This document shows positions 1 to 8,831 of a stretch of DNA of 64,000 nucleotides, piece by piece; positions within the stretch are counted from its first letter, which is position 1; each line of letters opens with the position of its first letter. The stretch lies in the NCBI RefSeq assembly GCF_023923225.1, contig NZ_CP099489.1, positions 1,178,001-1,242,000 on the forward strand, written 5' to 3'. A program made the position numbers and the translations under genes. The notes beneath the pieces are model-generated. The model ran no database searches. It was given only the letters and a program-made list of their open reading frames with translations, and was not told the DNA's origin. Origin of the DNA: Ornithinimicrobium faecis (lineage in GTDB: Bacteria; Actinomycetota; Actinomycetes; Actinomycetales; Dermatophilaceae).

Positions 1-13
1 GAGGGGAACTGTC

Positions 14-814
14 ATGCGCTGGAATCTGCCAACTCGACTTCACTGGCTCGGGATGATCATCTTCGGGGTGATCTTTGCCGCGCTCGGGGTCGGTGCAGCG
101 GTCCTGGCGATCGCGGTCATGACCGAAATGGCCGACCGTCTCGCGTTCGCGTTCGGCGCCGTGCTCTGTCTCGTGGTGGGCGGCATTGCCCTCTTCTTCG
201 CGCCCCGTGCCAAGCGCGAGATGGGCACGAAGCTCACTGATCTGCGGCCGGCCGCCCCGGAGCAGGTCGCCACGGATCCGGAGAAGCCGTGGCCGCTCGC
301 CGCGGTCGCGTCGGAGTTGGCCTATGCCCTCCGGGAGACGCCCTACGTCGTGGCGCACAACGACGAGGTGATCCAGGTGAACTGGGACCTGCAGGACAGG
401 TCCTGGTGGGTGGCGGCCCAGAAGAACGGCACCACCCGCGCCTTTGAGACCCGCCTGGTCATGGCGGGTCCGGGCAAGGTGACCCGCACGGATCACTATC
501 TCGCCCTCGACTGGCAGGCCGGGGTGCCGGTCCTCGGCGCCGCGACGGGCAGCAGCAGTGGCGGTCGCGTGTGGCGTTATGAGAAGCGCATCGAGTTGGG
601 CACCAGTCGTGAGGGCGTCACCAAGCCGGTCGACTACACCTTCAACACGGCCGACCTGAACGAGCCGCTGCAGGTGGTTCTCGACCGTGCCGGATGGATC
701 AAGCCCACGCTGGGCGCCGAGGCCAAGGGTGCCCTCATCGTGGGGTTGATCGGTGCCTCCGCGATCCCGTTGGTGCCGCTGGCCTTCCTGATCAAGTGGT
801 GGCTGGATCGCTGA
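14..814 (+). CDS. Hypothetical membrane protein
   Basis: I do not recognise a named family. The 266-residue protein opens with two hydrophobic segments (about residues 12-34 and 40-62). A soluble stretch of roughly 170 residues follows, rich in charged residues and beta-like segments, and a third hydrophobic segment sits at the C terminus (about 240-262). The likely topology is a membrane-anchored protein with a large domain on one face. The ATG is preceded by a GAGGGGA ribosome-binding site about 6 bases upstream, which supports the start. It lies just inside the window edge and stands alone ahead of the DinB-like gene. No function can be assigned. Confidence 0.7.
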   Translation: MRWNLPTRLHWLGMIIFGVIFAALGVGAAVLAIAVMTEMADRLAFAFGAVLCLVVGGIALFFAPRAKREMGTKLTDLRPAAPEQVATDPEKPWPLAAVASELAYALRETPYVVAHNDEVIQVNWDLQDRSWWVAAQKNGTTRAFETRLVMAGPGKVTRTDHYLALDWQAGVPVLGAATGSSSGGRVWRYEKRIELGTSREGVTKPVDYTFNTADLNEPLQVVLDRAGWIKPTLGAEAKGALIVGLIGASAIPLVPLAFLIKWWLDR

Positions 815-885
815 GTCACGGGACCAGCCGGGTGGGTGGTCAAAACCCCTGCACAGTGTCAGTCGTCCGGTCTAGCGTGACTGGC

Positions 886-1440
886 ATGACGACTGAGCCG
901 CACGAGACGACAGGATCCACCGAGCGCGAGACTCTCATCGAGATCTATGACGATCAGCGGCGCAACCTGCTGATCGCCATGCGTGGGCTTACCGAGGAGG
1001 CGGCCCGCACGCGGAGCACCTCGAGCCAGCTCACGCTGGGCGGGCTGCTCAAGCACGTCACGCTGAATGAGCAGGGCTGGATCACCACCATCACCCAGGC
1101 CGATCCCGAGGCAGTGTTCGACATGGAGGCTGCCGCCCATGCTTACGAGCTCACCGGAGACGAGACGTTCGAGCAGTGGCAGGCCGAGTTCGCAGCGCAG
1201 GCCGAGCGCACCAACGCTTTCATCCGCGAGGTCCCCGACCTGGACGCGGCGATCCCGCTGCCCAAGGCTCCGTGGGACCCCGAGCCCGGGCAGCAGAGCG
1301 TGCGCCGCATCCTGCTCCACATGTTCCGCGAGACCGCCCACCACAGCGGTCACGCCGACATCATCCGCGAGGAGCTGGACGGTGGCAACACCACGATGAC
1401 GTTGGCGCACGACGCAGGAATGACCTTCGGCGAGGGCTGA
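886..1440 (+). CDS. DinB/DUF664-family protein
   Basis: The 184-residue protein has the four-helix-bundle pattern of the DinB superfamily (DUF664 branch), metal-binding proteins linked to mycothiol- or bacillithiol-dependent transferase folds. Metal-ligand candidates are a histidine near residue 57 (LLKHVTLNEQ) and the paired histidines in HMFRETAHHSGHADI near the C terminus, spaced as in the family. The reading frame stays open further upstream, but the ATG at 886 puts the family N terminus in the right place and the upstream extension has no family character. It has no obvious operon partner. The actual reaction is unknown. Confidence 0.85.
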   Translation: MTTEPHETTGSTERETLIEIYDDQRRNLLIAMRGLTEEAARTRSTSSQLTLGGLLKHVTLNEQGWITTITQADPEAVFDMEAAAHAYELTGDETFEQWQAEFAAQAERTNAFIREVPDLDAAIPLPKAPWDPEPGQQSVRRILLHMFRETAHHSGHADIIREELDGGNTTMTLAHDAGMTFGEG

Positions 1441-1470
1441 TCGGCGTGGTGCGGGCCACGACGGTCGGCG

Positions 1471-2058
1471 TCAGGAGAAGCCCAGGAAGACCGCGGCCAC
1501 CCACAGCAGGCCTGGCACCAGCACAGCGCGCTGAGCGGTGCCGGTCGAGGGTGAGTCCTCGTGCCAGCCGCGTTGGAAGGCAGCCAGCGCCGCCATCAGC
1601 ACGATTGTCACCAGGACTGCTGCGACGGTCCATGCGACCCCGGGCAGCGCGAAGGCGGAGACGACCGAGATGACCGGCAGGGCGAAGAACACGAGCGCAC
1701 CGGCGCCGTCATGAAGTGAGTGCGCGGCGGAGAACTCTGTGGGGTCCTCGTCCTGGGCGCCCGGCGGATAGCCGCGCATCGGGTCCATCGGGATGACGGA
1801 AACCACCAGACCGAGTCCGAAGATGGTCAGCACAAGGCCCAGCATCCGGTGGTCCCCGGAGATGAGCAGCCCGACGGCGCCTGCGGTGATCGCGGCCCCG
1901 CACACCAGGAAGTTGGCGCGCTGGAGCCAGCCCCGCGGTCCCAGGGCAAGTGCGCTCACCGTGTGCCGGGTGGGGGAGTAGCCCGGTCGTGTCGCTCCGT
2001 CGATGAGGAAGACGAGCACGAAGAGCGCCGCGCCGAGTGCGCCAATCCAGGGGGCCAC
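1471..2058 (-). CDS. DUF998 membrane protein
   Basis: This is a small polytopic membrane protein of 195 residues with about six hydrophobic segments. It matches the DUF998 pattern: a first segment followed by a short loop with Y-S-P-T-R-H-T-V-S, then ALGPRGWLQRANF leading into the second segment. DUF998 proteins are common in actinobacteria and have no established biochemical role. The gene converges with the DinB-like gene, with about 30 bases between their stop codons. The next gene on the same strand lies about 70 bases upstream, so co-transcription is possible but not shown. Confidence 0.8.
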   Translation of the reverse strand: MAPWIGALGAALFVLVFLIDGATRPGYSPTRHTVSALALGPRGWLQRANFLVCGAAITAGAVGLLISGDHRMLGLVLTIFGLGLVVSVIPMDPMRGYPPGAQDEDPTEFSAAHSLHDGAGALVFFALPVISVVSAFALPGVAWTVAAVLVTIVLMAALAAFQRGWHEDSPSTGTAQRAVLVPGLLWVAAVFLGFS

Positions 2059-2131
2059 AGGTGTCCTCTCACAAGTCGATCACGACCACCCCACCACATC
2101 ACCGATCAGATGGTGGGACCAGTGCCGGAAG

Positions 2132-3082
2132 TCACGCGACGGAGGTGGTCAGCACCTCCGCGACGGGTGGCGACTGGGGCGCGAACGGGTCACGACGCAG
2201 GACACTGCGGCCTGGGTGCAGCCGTGGGTCGGCGCGATACCAACGCTCCAGGTCGACCTCGCAGTCCCGGTCTCCGGCGTCTGCGGCGACGATGAGGGCA
2301 GCCACCTGGTCGGTGAGCGCGAGTTGGTCCTCGTCCACGGAGCCCGGGGCAGCCATCGCACCCCAGAAGTCCCACAGCAGCAGCTCGTCGCCAAACCGGT
2401 GGGCCAGGTCGCGCAGGACATAGTTCTGGATCATCCAGGGGCCACGCGCCGGATGATCCGGAGCCGCGCCATAGTCCTGCGCGTTGAGATCGCCAGCCCG
2501 CCAGGACTGCCAGACCTCGGCTGCTGTCGGGAAGGGTGACTCCGCACCCACCGGCATGTCCGTCGGTGTGGTCAGCGAGCCGAGCGGGCCCGCAAGCTCG
2601 GGGTCGAACCGGACCCAGCGGCCGTCGCTGCCGTCGAGTCGGGCCTCCACGATCACGTGGTCGTGGCAGAAGTCGGGGTGCAGATAGCGGGAGAAGCCGA
2701 CTCGTCCGCGCGCGGCGATCCCGTGCTGGCGCAGCACCGCACAGGCCAGCAGCGTGTGGTCGCGGCAGCAGCCCTGGACCCGCTCCGGAAGGTCGCGATG
2801 CTGCGTGAGTGGGGCGTTGTGACGCTGCTGGTCACGCTCCAGGGTGCGCACGATCCACCGACCATGGATGTCCTCGCGGGTGTGCTCTGGCAGGATCGCC
2901 TGCTCCCCGCGGTAGTGGGCGATCACGTTGCGCACGGCTGTGGACACCGCCTCGACCGTCGGGTCGACTGCGGATAACAGGAGTGCCCACGGGCCTGGGT
3001 CGCTGTAGCTCGTGTGGTGATCTGGCCGGAAGTGTTCGGGCTGTATGGACTCGGGTTGCGTGGTCTCGGGTTGCGTGGTCAT
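2132..3082 (-). CDS. Transglutaminase-like superfamily protein
   Basis: The 316-residue protein carries the cysteine-protease-like transglutaminase core. The nucleophile region is CCRDHTLLACAVLRQHGI, followed by CHDHVIVEARL with the catalytic histidine and WVRFDPEL with the aspartate, all in canonical order around residues 105-165. The N terminus has a short imperfect repeat (TTQPE, TTQPES, IQPEH) of low complexity. The C-terminal half has no recognised domain. There is no signal peptide, so it is probably cytoplasmic. Whether it acts as a protease, deamidase or crosslinker cannot be told. A 32-bp repeat array lies directly upstream of its start. Confidence 0.8.
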   Translation of the reverse strand: MTTQPETTQPESIQPEHFRPDHHTSYSDPGPWALLLSAVDPTVEAVSTAVRNVIAHYRGEQAILPEHTREDIHGRWIVRTLERDQQRHNAPLTQHRDLPERVQGCCRDHTLLACAVLRQHGIAARGRVGFSRYLHPDFCHDHVIVEARLDGSDGRWVRFDPELAGPLGSLTTPTDMPVGAESPFPTAAEVWQSWRAGDLNAQDYGAAPDHPARGPWMIQNYVLRDLAHRFGDELLLWDFWGAMAAPGSVDEDQLALTDQVAALIVAADAGDRDCEVDLERWYRADPRLHPGRSVLRRDPFAPQSPPVAEVLTTSVA

Positions 3083-3118
3083 GAACTCACTGTCGGCCCT
3101 GCCCCAGGGGCAAGGTCA

Positions 3119-3247
3119 ACGTCCGTTGGGTACGAAACGCCACCAGAAGCCGGGAGGGGTGTACGAGACCGCTATGAAAAGGCGGGAGGGGTGTACGAAA
3201 CCGCTACGAAAAGGCGGGAGGGGTGTACGAAACCGCTATGAAAATGG
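3119..3247. repeat. 32-bp tandem repeat array A
   Basis: Three near-identical 32-bp units start at 3151, 3183 and 3215, each beginning CGGGAGGGGTGTACGA and ending CTATGAAAAGG. A degenerate fourth copy precedes them from about 3119. The period is exactly 32 bp, so the frame changes at each unit and the array is not coding. It ends 1-2 bases from the stop codon of the MerR-type gene, on that gene's downstream side. Related units occur in inverted orientation near 20.4 and 20.7 kb. There are no unique spacers, so this is not a CRISPR array. Confidence 0.9.
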
Positions 3248-3248
3248 T

Positions 3249-4076
3249 TTAGCGGTAGGGCCGCACGATCTCGGCGACCGTCCCGGCACCGGGGCGGTCG
3301 TCCCAGGCGACCGGATAGATCTCGCGGGGCGGTCCGTCCGGCTGGCCGTGCTGGCCGACCCACTGCTCCACGGCGGCATAGGCGTGCAGGATCGGGGGAT
3401 AGCGACACTGCGCCGCCGTGAGCTCGACGAAGGCCTCCTGGCGTGCCGGCTCCACGCGCAGCACGACCTCTCGCGACGGAGCGGCCGTGCCCTCGTAGGG
3501 GACACAGACCTCGATCGGTCCGTCGCCGTCCGGGGTGACGACCCCGTGATAGAGCACCCAGTGCTCCTCGCCGTGGATCGCACCGGTGTGCTGCAGGTGC
3601 TCGCGCAGTCGCAGCCGCAACCCGATGATCGTCTCCACCAGGGCGTGCTGGGTGACCCGTGCCGTGACGGTGGCCAGGGTCCGCTCCTGCGCGTGCCGCG
3701 ACTGCACGGGGAAGGTCGGCCCGGGGCGCTCGAGCAGCGCGTCCCGCAGGTAGGCCACGAGGCCGGCCCGTTGGGAGGTCTCATCCTCCTGCTCGGCCCA
3801 CCACTGTCCGAGCAGCAACGCAGCCTCCGCGTCGCTGGCCTCGAGCAGCACGCGGATCCTGGCCAATGGCATGTTGGCCTGCCGGAGCAAGGCGATCCGC
3901 CGGGCCCGGTCGACCTGCGCCGGCGCGTAGTAGCGGTAACCGGAGTGCGGGTCGACCTGGGCGGGCACCAGCAGACCAGAGGAGTCATACAACCGCAGCG
4001 CCTTGGCGGACAGCCCGGTGGTCCGTGCGAAGGCACCCGTGGTCAGCTGACCGCCCGGGCCGGCTCCGGTGTCCAC
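3249..4076 (-). CDS. MerR-family transcriptional regulator
   Basis: This 275-residue regulator starts with a MerR winged helix-turn-helix (about residues 12-80): TTGAFARTTGLSAKALRLYD, then the wing SGYRYYAPAQVDRARR. A helical linker follows, and the C-terminal half (about 120-275) resembles the BmrR/GyrI-like effector-binding fold. Such proteins activate promoters on binding hydrophobic or cationic ligands. Its start lies only two bases from the stop of the DUF885 gene on the same strand, so the two are likely co-transcribed with DUF885 first. The ligand is unknown. Confidence 0.88.
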   Translation of the reverse strand: MDTGAGPGGQLTTGAFARTTGLSAKALRLYDSSGLLVPAQVDPHSGYRYYAPAQVDRARRIALLRQANMPLARIRVLLEASDAEAALLLGQWWAEQEDETSQRAGLVAYLRDALLERPGPTFPVQSRHAQERTLATVTARVTQHALVETIIGLRLRLREHLQHTGAIHGEEHWVLYHGVVTPDGDGPIEVCVPYEGTAAPSREVVLRVEPARQEAFVELTAAQCRYPPILHAYAAVEQWVGQHGQPDGPPREIYPVAWDDRPGAGTVAEIVRPYR

Positions 4077-4078
4077 GC

Positions 4079-5764
4079 TCAGAGCTCGCCGAGGACCGCC
4101 TGACGCAACGTGTCCAGGCCCACACCGCCGATGTCCAGAGCCCGGCGGTGGAAGGCCTTGAGGTCGAAGGAGTCGCCCTCGGCCTCACGCACCTGGTCGC
4201 GCAGCTGCAGCCACAGGCGCTCACCGATCTTGTAGGCCGGGGCCTGTCCCGGCCAGCCGAGGTAGCGGTCCAGCTCGAAGCGGGCCGAGCCCTCGTCCAT
4301 GTTGGTGTGGTTGTTGAGGAACTCCCACGCCTTGTCATAGGTCCACTCGCCGCCGCCGACCTCCTGCGGAGCCTCGAAGCCGCAGTGCACCCCGATGTCG
4401 ATGACCACGCGGGTGGCGCGCAGCGCCTGGCCGTCGAGCAGCCCCATCCGGTTGCCGGGGTCGTCCATGTAGCCGAGGTCGGCCATCAGCCACTCCGCAT
4501 ACAACGCCCACCCCTCGCCATGGCCGGAGGTCCAGGACGCCAGCCGGCGCCACCGGTTGAGCAGCTCTGCGCGATAGACGGTCTGCCCGATCTGCAGGTG
4601 GTGCCCCGGGACCCCCTCGTGATAGACGGTGGTCAGCTCACGCCAGGTGGTGAACTCGGTGGCGCCCTTGGGCACTGACCACCACATCCGCCCCGGCCGG
4701 GAGAAGTCCTCGCTGGGCCCGGTGTAGTAGACGCCTCCGGTCTGGCTCGGCGCGATCATGCACTCGATGCGACGGACCGGCTCGGGGACGTCGAAGTGGC
4801 TGTCGGCCAGGTCGTCCACGACCGCGTCGGCCTTCTCCTGCATCCACTCGCGCAGCGCGTCGGTGCCCTTGAGCGTGTAGGTCGGGTCGGCGTCCAGGAC
4901 CGCGATCGCCTCCTTGACCGTCGAGCCCTCCTTGATGGTCTGGGCGGTGTCCAGCATCATCGCGTCGATGCGGGCGACCTCCTCCAGGCCCCAGGCATAG
5001 GTCTCCTCGAGGTCGATCTCCGCCCCGAGGAACTGGCGGGAGGCCAGCCGATAGCGCTCCACCCCCGCGGCGTCCGACTCCGGCGCCTGCGGCAGGAGCT
5101 GCTCGCTCAGATAGGCGCCGAGCCGTCCGAAGGCACCCTTGGCCTCCTCGACCGCCGCAGCCAGGTCCTCGCGGACCTCCGCGGGCTGCTCCTGGGCCTC
5201 GGCCACCAGGGCGCCGTAGGTGGAGGCGTCCCCGGCCTGGTCCGCACACTGCTCGGCCACCCGCTCGACCTGACGGCGAGGGGGGACCGAGCCGTGCCCG
5301 GCAGAGTGAGCCAGCGACTCGGCATACTGCTCGAAGGCCGGCCCCACCGCGCGGAGGCGACGGGTGATGACGCCCCAGTCCTGCTCGGTCTCCTTGGGCA
5401 TGATGTCGAAGATGTCGCGCACGGACTGCACGGGGCAGGCAATCACGTTGAGCTCGACCGGGTCCGCGCCCTCCAGCAGGCGGTTCAGTCCCTCGACCTC
5501 CAGCGACAGCCGTTCGCGCATCGCGGCGACGGTGACCTTGTCAACGTCGTCCACCGGGACAGCGCCGTCGAGCTGGGCGAGGGTCTCCTGGTTGAGCACC
5601 ACGTAGGCGCGGTAGCCCTCCAGGGACAAGTCGTCCAGCTCGTCGGTGCGCCCCGGCACCCCCATGTAGGTGGCGTTCATCGGACTCAGCGCGATGCTCG
5701 CCTCCAGATGTGCCTCGGCGATGCGGTCGATGTCGGTCTGGGGACGGCTCGTGGTCTCAGTCAC
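4079..5764 (-). CDS. DUF885-family putative metallopeptidase
   Basis: The 561-residue protein is typical in length for DUF885. It contains the signature TVYHEGVPGHHLQ (about residues 378-390), a variant zinc-peptidase motif, followed by the conserved SGHGEGWALYAEWLM region. The family is generally viewed as cytoplasmic or secreted metal-dependent peptidases; no signal peptide is visible here. The ATG start leaves about 60 bases to the divergent F420/PPOX gene. The MerR-type regulator follows two bases downstream. Family assignment is firm; substrate is unknown. Confidence 0.88.
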   Translation of the reverse strand: MTETTSRPQTDIDRIAEAHLEASIALSPMNATYMGVPGRTDELDDLSLEGYRAYVVLNQETLAQLDGAVPVDDVDKVTVAAMRERLSLEVEGLNRLLEGADPVELNVIACPVQSVRDIFDIMPKETEQDWGVITRRLRAVGPAFEQYAESLAHSAGHGSVPPRRQVERVAEQCADQAGDASTYGALVAEAQEQPAEVREDLAAAVEEAKGAFGRLGAYLSEQLLPQAPESDAAGVERYRLASRQFLGAEIDLEETYAWGLEEVARIDAMMLDTAQTIKEGSTVKEAIAVLDADPTYTLKGTDALREWMQEKADAVVDDLADSHFDVPEPVRRIECMIAPSQTGGVYYTGPSEDFSRPGRMWWSVPKGATEFTTWRELTTVYHEGVPGHHLQIGQTVYRAELLNRWRRLASWTSGHGEGWALYAEWLMADLGYMDDPGNRMGLLDGQALRATRVVIDIGVHCGFEAPQEVGGGEWTYDKAWEFLNNHTNMDEGSARFELDRYLGWPGQAPAYKIGERLWLQLRDQVREAEGDSFDLKAFHRRALDIGGVGLDTLRQAVLGEL

Positions 5765-5823
5765 GGGTCGACGCTATCCCAGGGCCTGGGTGGACTTCCA
5801 TGCGCTTTCGCTACGGTGAACCC

Positions 5824-6249
5824 ATGGCCCTCACTGACGCGCACCGCGACTTCCTGACCGCCCACAAGCTGGCGAGTCTGGCCACCATCAAACGGGACGG
5901 TCGCCCCCAGCTGTCCCAGGTCAGTTATCACTTTGACCCCGGCTCCGACACCTTCCGGATCTCGATCACCGCCACCCGGGCCAAGTTCAAGAATCTGCAG
6001 CGCGACCCGCGCGCCACCCTGCTGGTGGCCGGCGGTCGCTGGGAATACCTGGTGGTCGACGGTGACGCGAGCTTCAGTGAGGTCACGACGGACCCGCACG
6101 ACGCCGCCGGTGATGCCCTCGTCGACCTCTATCGCACCGTGGCGGGTGAGCACCCGGACTGGGATGAGTATCGCGCCGCGATGGTCGCCGAGCAGCGGGT
6201 GGTGCTGAGCGTCGTCGCCACCCATTCCTACGGCATCCTCCCGGCTTGA
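5824..6249 (+). CDS. PPOX-class F420-dependent oxidoreductase family protein
   Basis: The 141-residue protein is a single split-barrel domain of the pyridoxamine-phosphate-oxidase-like superfamily, closest in style to Rv1155-type F420-binding proteins. The N terminus LASLATIKRDGRPQLSQVSY and the core ATRAKFKNLQRDPRATLLV are characteristic. Such enzymes reduce or bind substrates with coenzyme F420 or flavin. The ATG at 5824 is chosen because the family starts about ten residues before LASLATI; an upstream extension in the same frame overlaps the divergent promoter region. The stop overlaps the start region of the MOSC gene, which suggests co-transcription. Confidence 0.88.
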   Translation: MALTDAHRDFLTAHKLASLATIKRDGRPQLSQVSYHFDPGSDTFRISITATRAKFKNLQRDPRATLLVAGGRWEYLVVDGDASFSEVTTDPHDAAGDALVDLYRTVAGEHPDWDEYRAAMVAEQRVVLSVVATHSYGILPA

Positions 6250-6986
6250 GCCGGGTCACGGCAGCGCCCGTGTCCACAGCGCCCATGCCCACAGCGCCCA
6301 GGGTTCTGTCCCTGAACATCGGCAAGGCGGTGGCGACCGACCACACCAGTGCCCCTGGGGGCATAACAGGGATCGACAAGTATGCCGTCAGCTCGCTGAG
6401 CGTGCGAGCGCCCGGCCCCAAGGTGGGCGGCCTGGGCAGCGGCGTCGTCGGCGACCACATCGGGGACCAGCGTTTCCACGGCGGCGACAACAAGGCCGTC
6501 TATCTGTTCGCCCGCGAGGAGCTCGACTGGTGGGAGATCGAGTCGGGCCGCTCGCTGCGCTCGGGCATCTTCGGGGAAAACGTCACCACGGTTGACTTCG
6601 CCGTCGACGACCTGGTCGTGGGATCGTCTCTGGCAGTGGGTGATCCAGCCTCACCGGGTGTCGTGTTGCGGGTGGCCGGGCCACGGATCCCGTGCCGGAC
6701 CTTCGCCGGTCACCTCGGGGAGCGGCAGTGGATCAAGCGGTTCACGGCCCGCGGGCTGACCGGTGCCTATTGTGCGGTCGAGGTCCCTGGACAGATTCAC
6801 ACTGACGACGCCATCACGGTGACCTCGGTGCCGGACCACGGAATCACTGTGCCGCAACTGTTTCGGGCGCTCACCGGAGATCTGGAGCTGGTCGAGCAGG
6901 TCATCGCTTCCGAGGTGCTGGCCGGTGAGGAGCTGGCTCAGCTGGCCGAGTCCTTCGAGCGTCGCACCGGGCGGCGCCCTGCCTGA
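6246..6986 (+). CDS. MOSC domain-containing protein (YiiM-like)
   Basis: MOSC proteins of the YiiM type bind sulfur or molybdenum-cofactor-related ligands and act in N-hydroxylated base detoxification or sulfur transfer. Here the core includes FHGGDNKAVYLFAREELDWW and the conserved cysteine in RIPCRTFAGHL. The total of about 246 residues fits the family. The start is uncertain: a TTG at 6246 overlaps the preceding stop, with a GTG at 6270 and an ATG at 6285 in frame. The family core (VLSLNIGKAV) begins just after the ATG. Overlap with the upstream F420/PPOX gene implies a two-gene unit. Confidence 0.85.
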   Translation: MSRVTAAPVSTAPMPTAPRVLSLNIGKAVATDHTSAPGGITGIDKYAVSSLSVRAPGPKVGGLGSGVVGDHIGDQRFHGGDNKAVYLFAREELDWWEIESGRSLRSGIFGENVTTVDFAVDDLVVGSSLAVGDPASPGVVLRVAGPRIPCRTFAGHLGERQWIKRFTARGLTGAYCAVEVPGQIHTDDAITVTSVPDHGITVPQLFRALTGDLELVEQVIASEVLAGEELAQLAESFERRTGRRPA

Positions 6987-6989
6987 CAG

Positions 6990-7331
6990 CTAGCCGCGCA
7001 GGACCTTGTCCATCGCCTTGCCCCTGGCCAGCTCGTCCACCAGCTTGTCCAGATAGCGGATCTGCTGCATCAGGGGGTCCTCGATCTCCTCGACGCGCAC
7101 CCCGCAGATCACGCCGGTGATCTGGGTGACCTGAGGGTTGAGATCCGCCTGGGCGAAGAAGTCGGTGAAGGTGGTCTCGGCGTCCAGGTGATGTTGCAGG
7201 GTGGCCTCGTCGAAGCCGGTCAGCCAGACGATCACCTCGTGCAGCTCCGCCTGCGTGCGGCCCTTGCGCTCCAGCTTGGTCACGTAGTGCGGATAGACCG
7301 AGGCAAAGCTGACACCAAAGATCCTGCTCAT
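6990..7331 (-). CDS. DUF2200 family protein
   Basis: The 113-residue protein matches DUF2200 along its whole length: it starts with [23 protein letters not shown] and contains [14 protein letters not shown]. The family is small, cytoplasmic and uncharacterised. It converges with the MOSC gene with only three bases between stop codons, so the two transcripts probably overlap. The ATG start is supported by family alignment. No partner gene gives a clue to function. Confidence 0.88.
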   Translation of the reverse strand: MSRIFGVSFASVYPHYVTKLERKGRTQAELHEVIVWLTGFDEATLQHHLDAETTFTDFFAQADLNPQVTQITGVICGVRVEEIEDPLMQQIRYLDKLVDELARGKAMDKVLRG

Positions 7332-7360
7332 CGGGTCACTCTACGACGGCCGTGCGTGGC

Positions 7361-8167
7361 TCACTGTCCCTGGAGGTGCGTGGCCAGAGCGTCCAGCACC
7401 AGTTGCGCCGAGGCCGGATCCGTGTCCAGCAGCCGGATGCCGTGGGCGGCGGCGCCGGGCTGCACGAACAGCTCGCCATCCTGGGCCTGTGCGAGCATCG
7501 ACTCCGCCTCGGGGACCAGGCCGGTGTCGTGCTCGGCGACCAGGAAGAGCACGGGCAGTTCGAGCTCACCGATCGCGTCACGCGCACTGCTGCCCTGATA
7601 AAAGTCCGGGGCCGAGATCGCGACCACGAGGTCGACCGGCGGGTCCACCTCGGGGGCGGCCGCGATGGCGTAGGTGCCCCCCATCGAGGCGCCGACCAGC
7701 GCCACGTGCTCGGCACCCTCCTGGCGCAGGTGGGCGACGGCGGCAGGGATCACGGGCTGCGGCCAGTCGCCGCTGCGCATAGCGGGCACGACCACGGCAT
7801 ATCCGGCGTCGGCGAGCGTCTCGGCGAACGTCACCCAGTTGCAGTGTCTGCCGTCGTTCTGGTGCAGCAGCACGACCCCGGCCGAGCCCTCCCCGAGCTG
7901 GAAGGCATCGTCCCCGTCGCCCACCAGGTCCAGCGCTCGGGCTCCCTCGGCGTCGCAGGCCACGGCAGGCTGTTCGCTCTCCGTGCCGCTTGTTTCCTGG
8001 GACTCTCCCGCGGTGGTGGTGGTCTCGTCCGCGGGTGTGACCGTGGTGGTGGGCGTCGAGCTGGCAGTGGTGAGCGGTGAGGACGCCTCCTGCTCGTCCC
8101 CACCGCTGCTGCAGGCCGCGAGAGTCAGCACGATCCCGATAGTGAGAGCTAGCGTCCGGCGCGACAT
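7361..8167 (-). CDS. Alpha/beta hydrolase lipoprotein
   Basis: This 268-residue secreted lipoprotein begins MSRRTLALTIGIVLTLAACSS: a short positive n-region, a hydrophobic segment and a lipobox ending at cysteine 19. A Ser/Thr-rich linker of about 45 residues follows, then an alpha/beta-hydrolase core with HQNDGRHCNW near the oxyanion region, the nucleophile elbow GASMGG, an acid in LVAEHDTG, and a C-terminal histidine in AAHGIRLL. It resembles dienelactone-hydrolase-type esterases. The frame is open upstream, but the lipoprotein signal fixes the start near 8167 (or six codons earlier). Substrate unknown. Confidence 0.85.
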   Translation of the reverse strand: MSRRTLALTIGIVLTLAACSSGGDEQEASSPLTTASSTPTTTVTPADETTTTAGESQETSGTESEQPAVACDAEGARALDLVGDGDDAFQLGEGSAGVVLLHQNDGRHCNWVTFAETLADAGYAVVVPAMRSGDWPQPVIPAAVAHLRQEGAEHVALVGASMGGTYAIAAAPEVDPPVDLVVAISAPDFYQGSSARDAIGELELPVLFLVAEHDTGLVPEAESMLAQAQDGELFVQPGAAAHGIRLLDTDPASAQLVLDALATHLQGQ

Positions 8168-8258
8168 ACGACGAAACCGTAGCATTTCGTGGTCACGTGT
8201 GCTCAGCCAGCGGGCAGGGGGGTGGACAGGGACTGAAGTGGGCCCCGCGGCAACGGGG

Positions 8259-8831
8259 CTACTCCTGGAGGAGGTCGCTGGGGCGGAACTCGAGCGGGAA
8301 GGGTGCAGTGACCCGGACGGGCTCGTCCCCGTGCGCGACCTGCTTGTCGGTGTAGTGGTCTCCGTCGAGCTCCAGCACGCGGACCGACGGCTCTGCAGGA
8401 TCAATGAGCCAGTAGGACGGCACTCCCGCGGCGGCGAAGCGGTCGCGCTTCAGGAGCCGGTCGATGCGGCGGGTGCTCGGCGAGAGGACCTCCACTGCCA
8501 GCAGCGGTGCGCCGGGCAACTCGTTGTCGGTGAGGTCCTCGCGGCGGGTCACCAGCAGGTCGGGCTGCAGCACCGTGTCCTCAGCGAGCGCGACGTCGAA
8601 CGGCGCCGTCTTGATCACGAATCCGTCAGGGCGTTGAGTCCGCAGCAGCACGGTCAGCTCCACGACGACGGCCTGGTGCCACCGACCCGGTCCGGGCGTC
8701 ACCAGGATCGCCCCGTCCAACAACTCATAGCGCTCCGATCCCTCAGCTGGGCGCAGCGCATCGAGGTCGGCCCGGGTCAACGAGCCCGGGTGCGAGGTGA
8801 CGGTCACGCTCACCATGCTGCCCCCAATCAT
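8259..8831 (-). CDS. Uma2-family restriction-endonuclease-fold protein
   Basis: The 190-residue protein belongs to the Uma2/DUF820 family, which has a PD-(D/E)XK nuclease fold. Visible elements are YELLDGAILVTPGPGRWHQ, the motif aspartate in VLQPDLLV, the E-x-K-like segment LAVEVLSPSTRRIDRLLK, and SYWLIDPAEPSVRVLEL. These proteins are abundant in cyanobacteria and actinobacteria, and their role is unsettled. Two start codons close together (MIGGSM) are possible. It is probably transcribed alone, since about 90 bases separate it from the hydrolase lipoprotein downstream. Confidence 0.9.
   Translation of the reverse strand: MIGGSMVSVTVTSHPGSLTRADLDALRPAEGSERYELLDGAILVTPGPGRWHQAVVVELTVLLRTQRPDGFVIKTAPFDVALAEDTVLQPDLLVTRREDLTDNELPGAPLLAVEVLSPSTRRIDRLLKRDRFAAAGVPSYWLIDPAEPSVRVLELDGDHYTDKQVAHGDEPVRVTAPFPLEFRPSDLLQE

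Noticed and set aside
3119..3247. CRISPR-like array
   Set aside because: The whole 32-bp unit is repeated with no variable spacers, and no cas genes are near.
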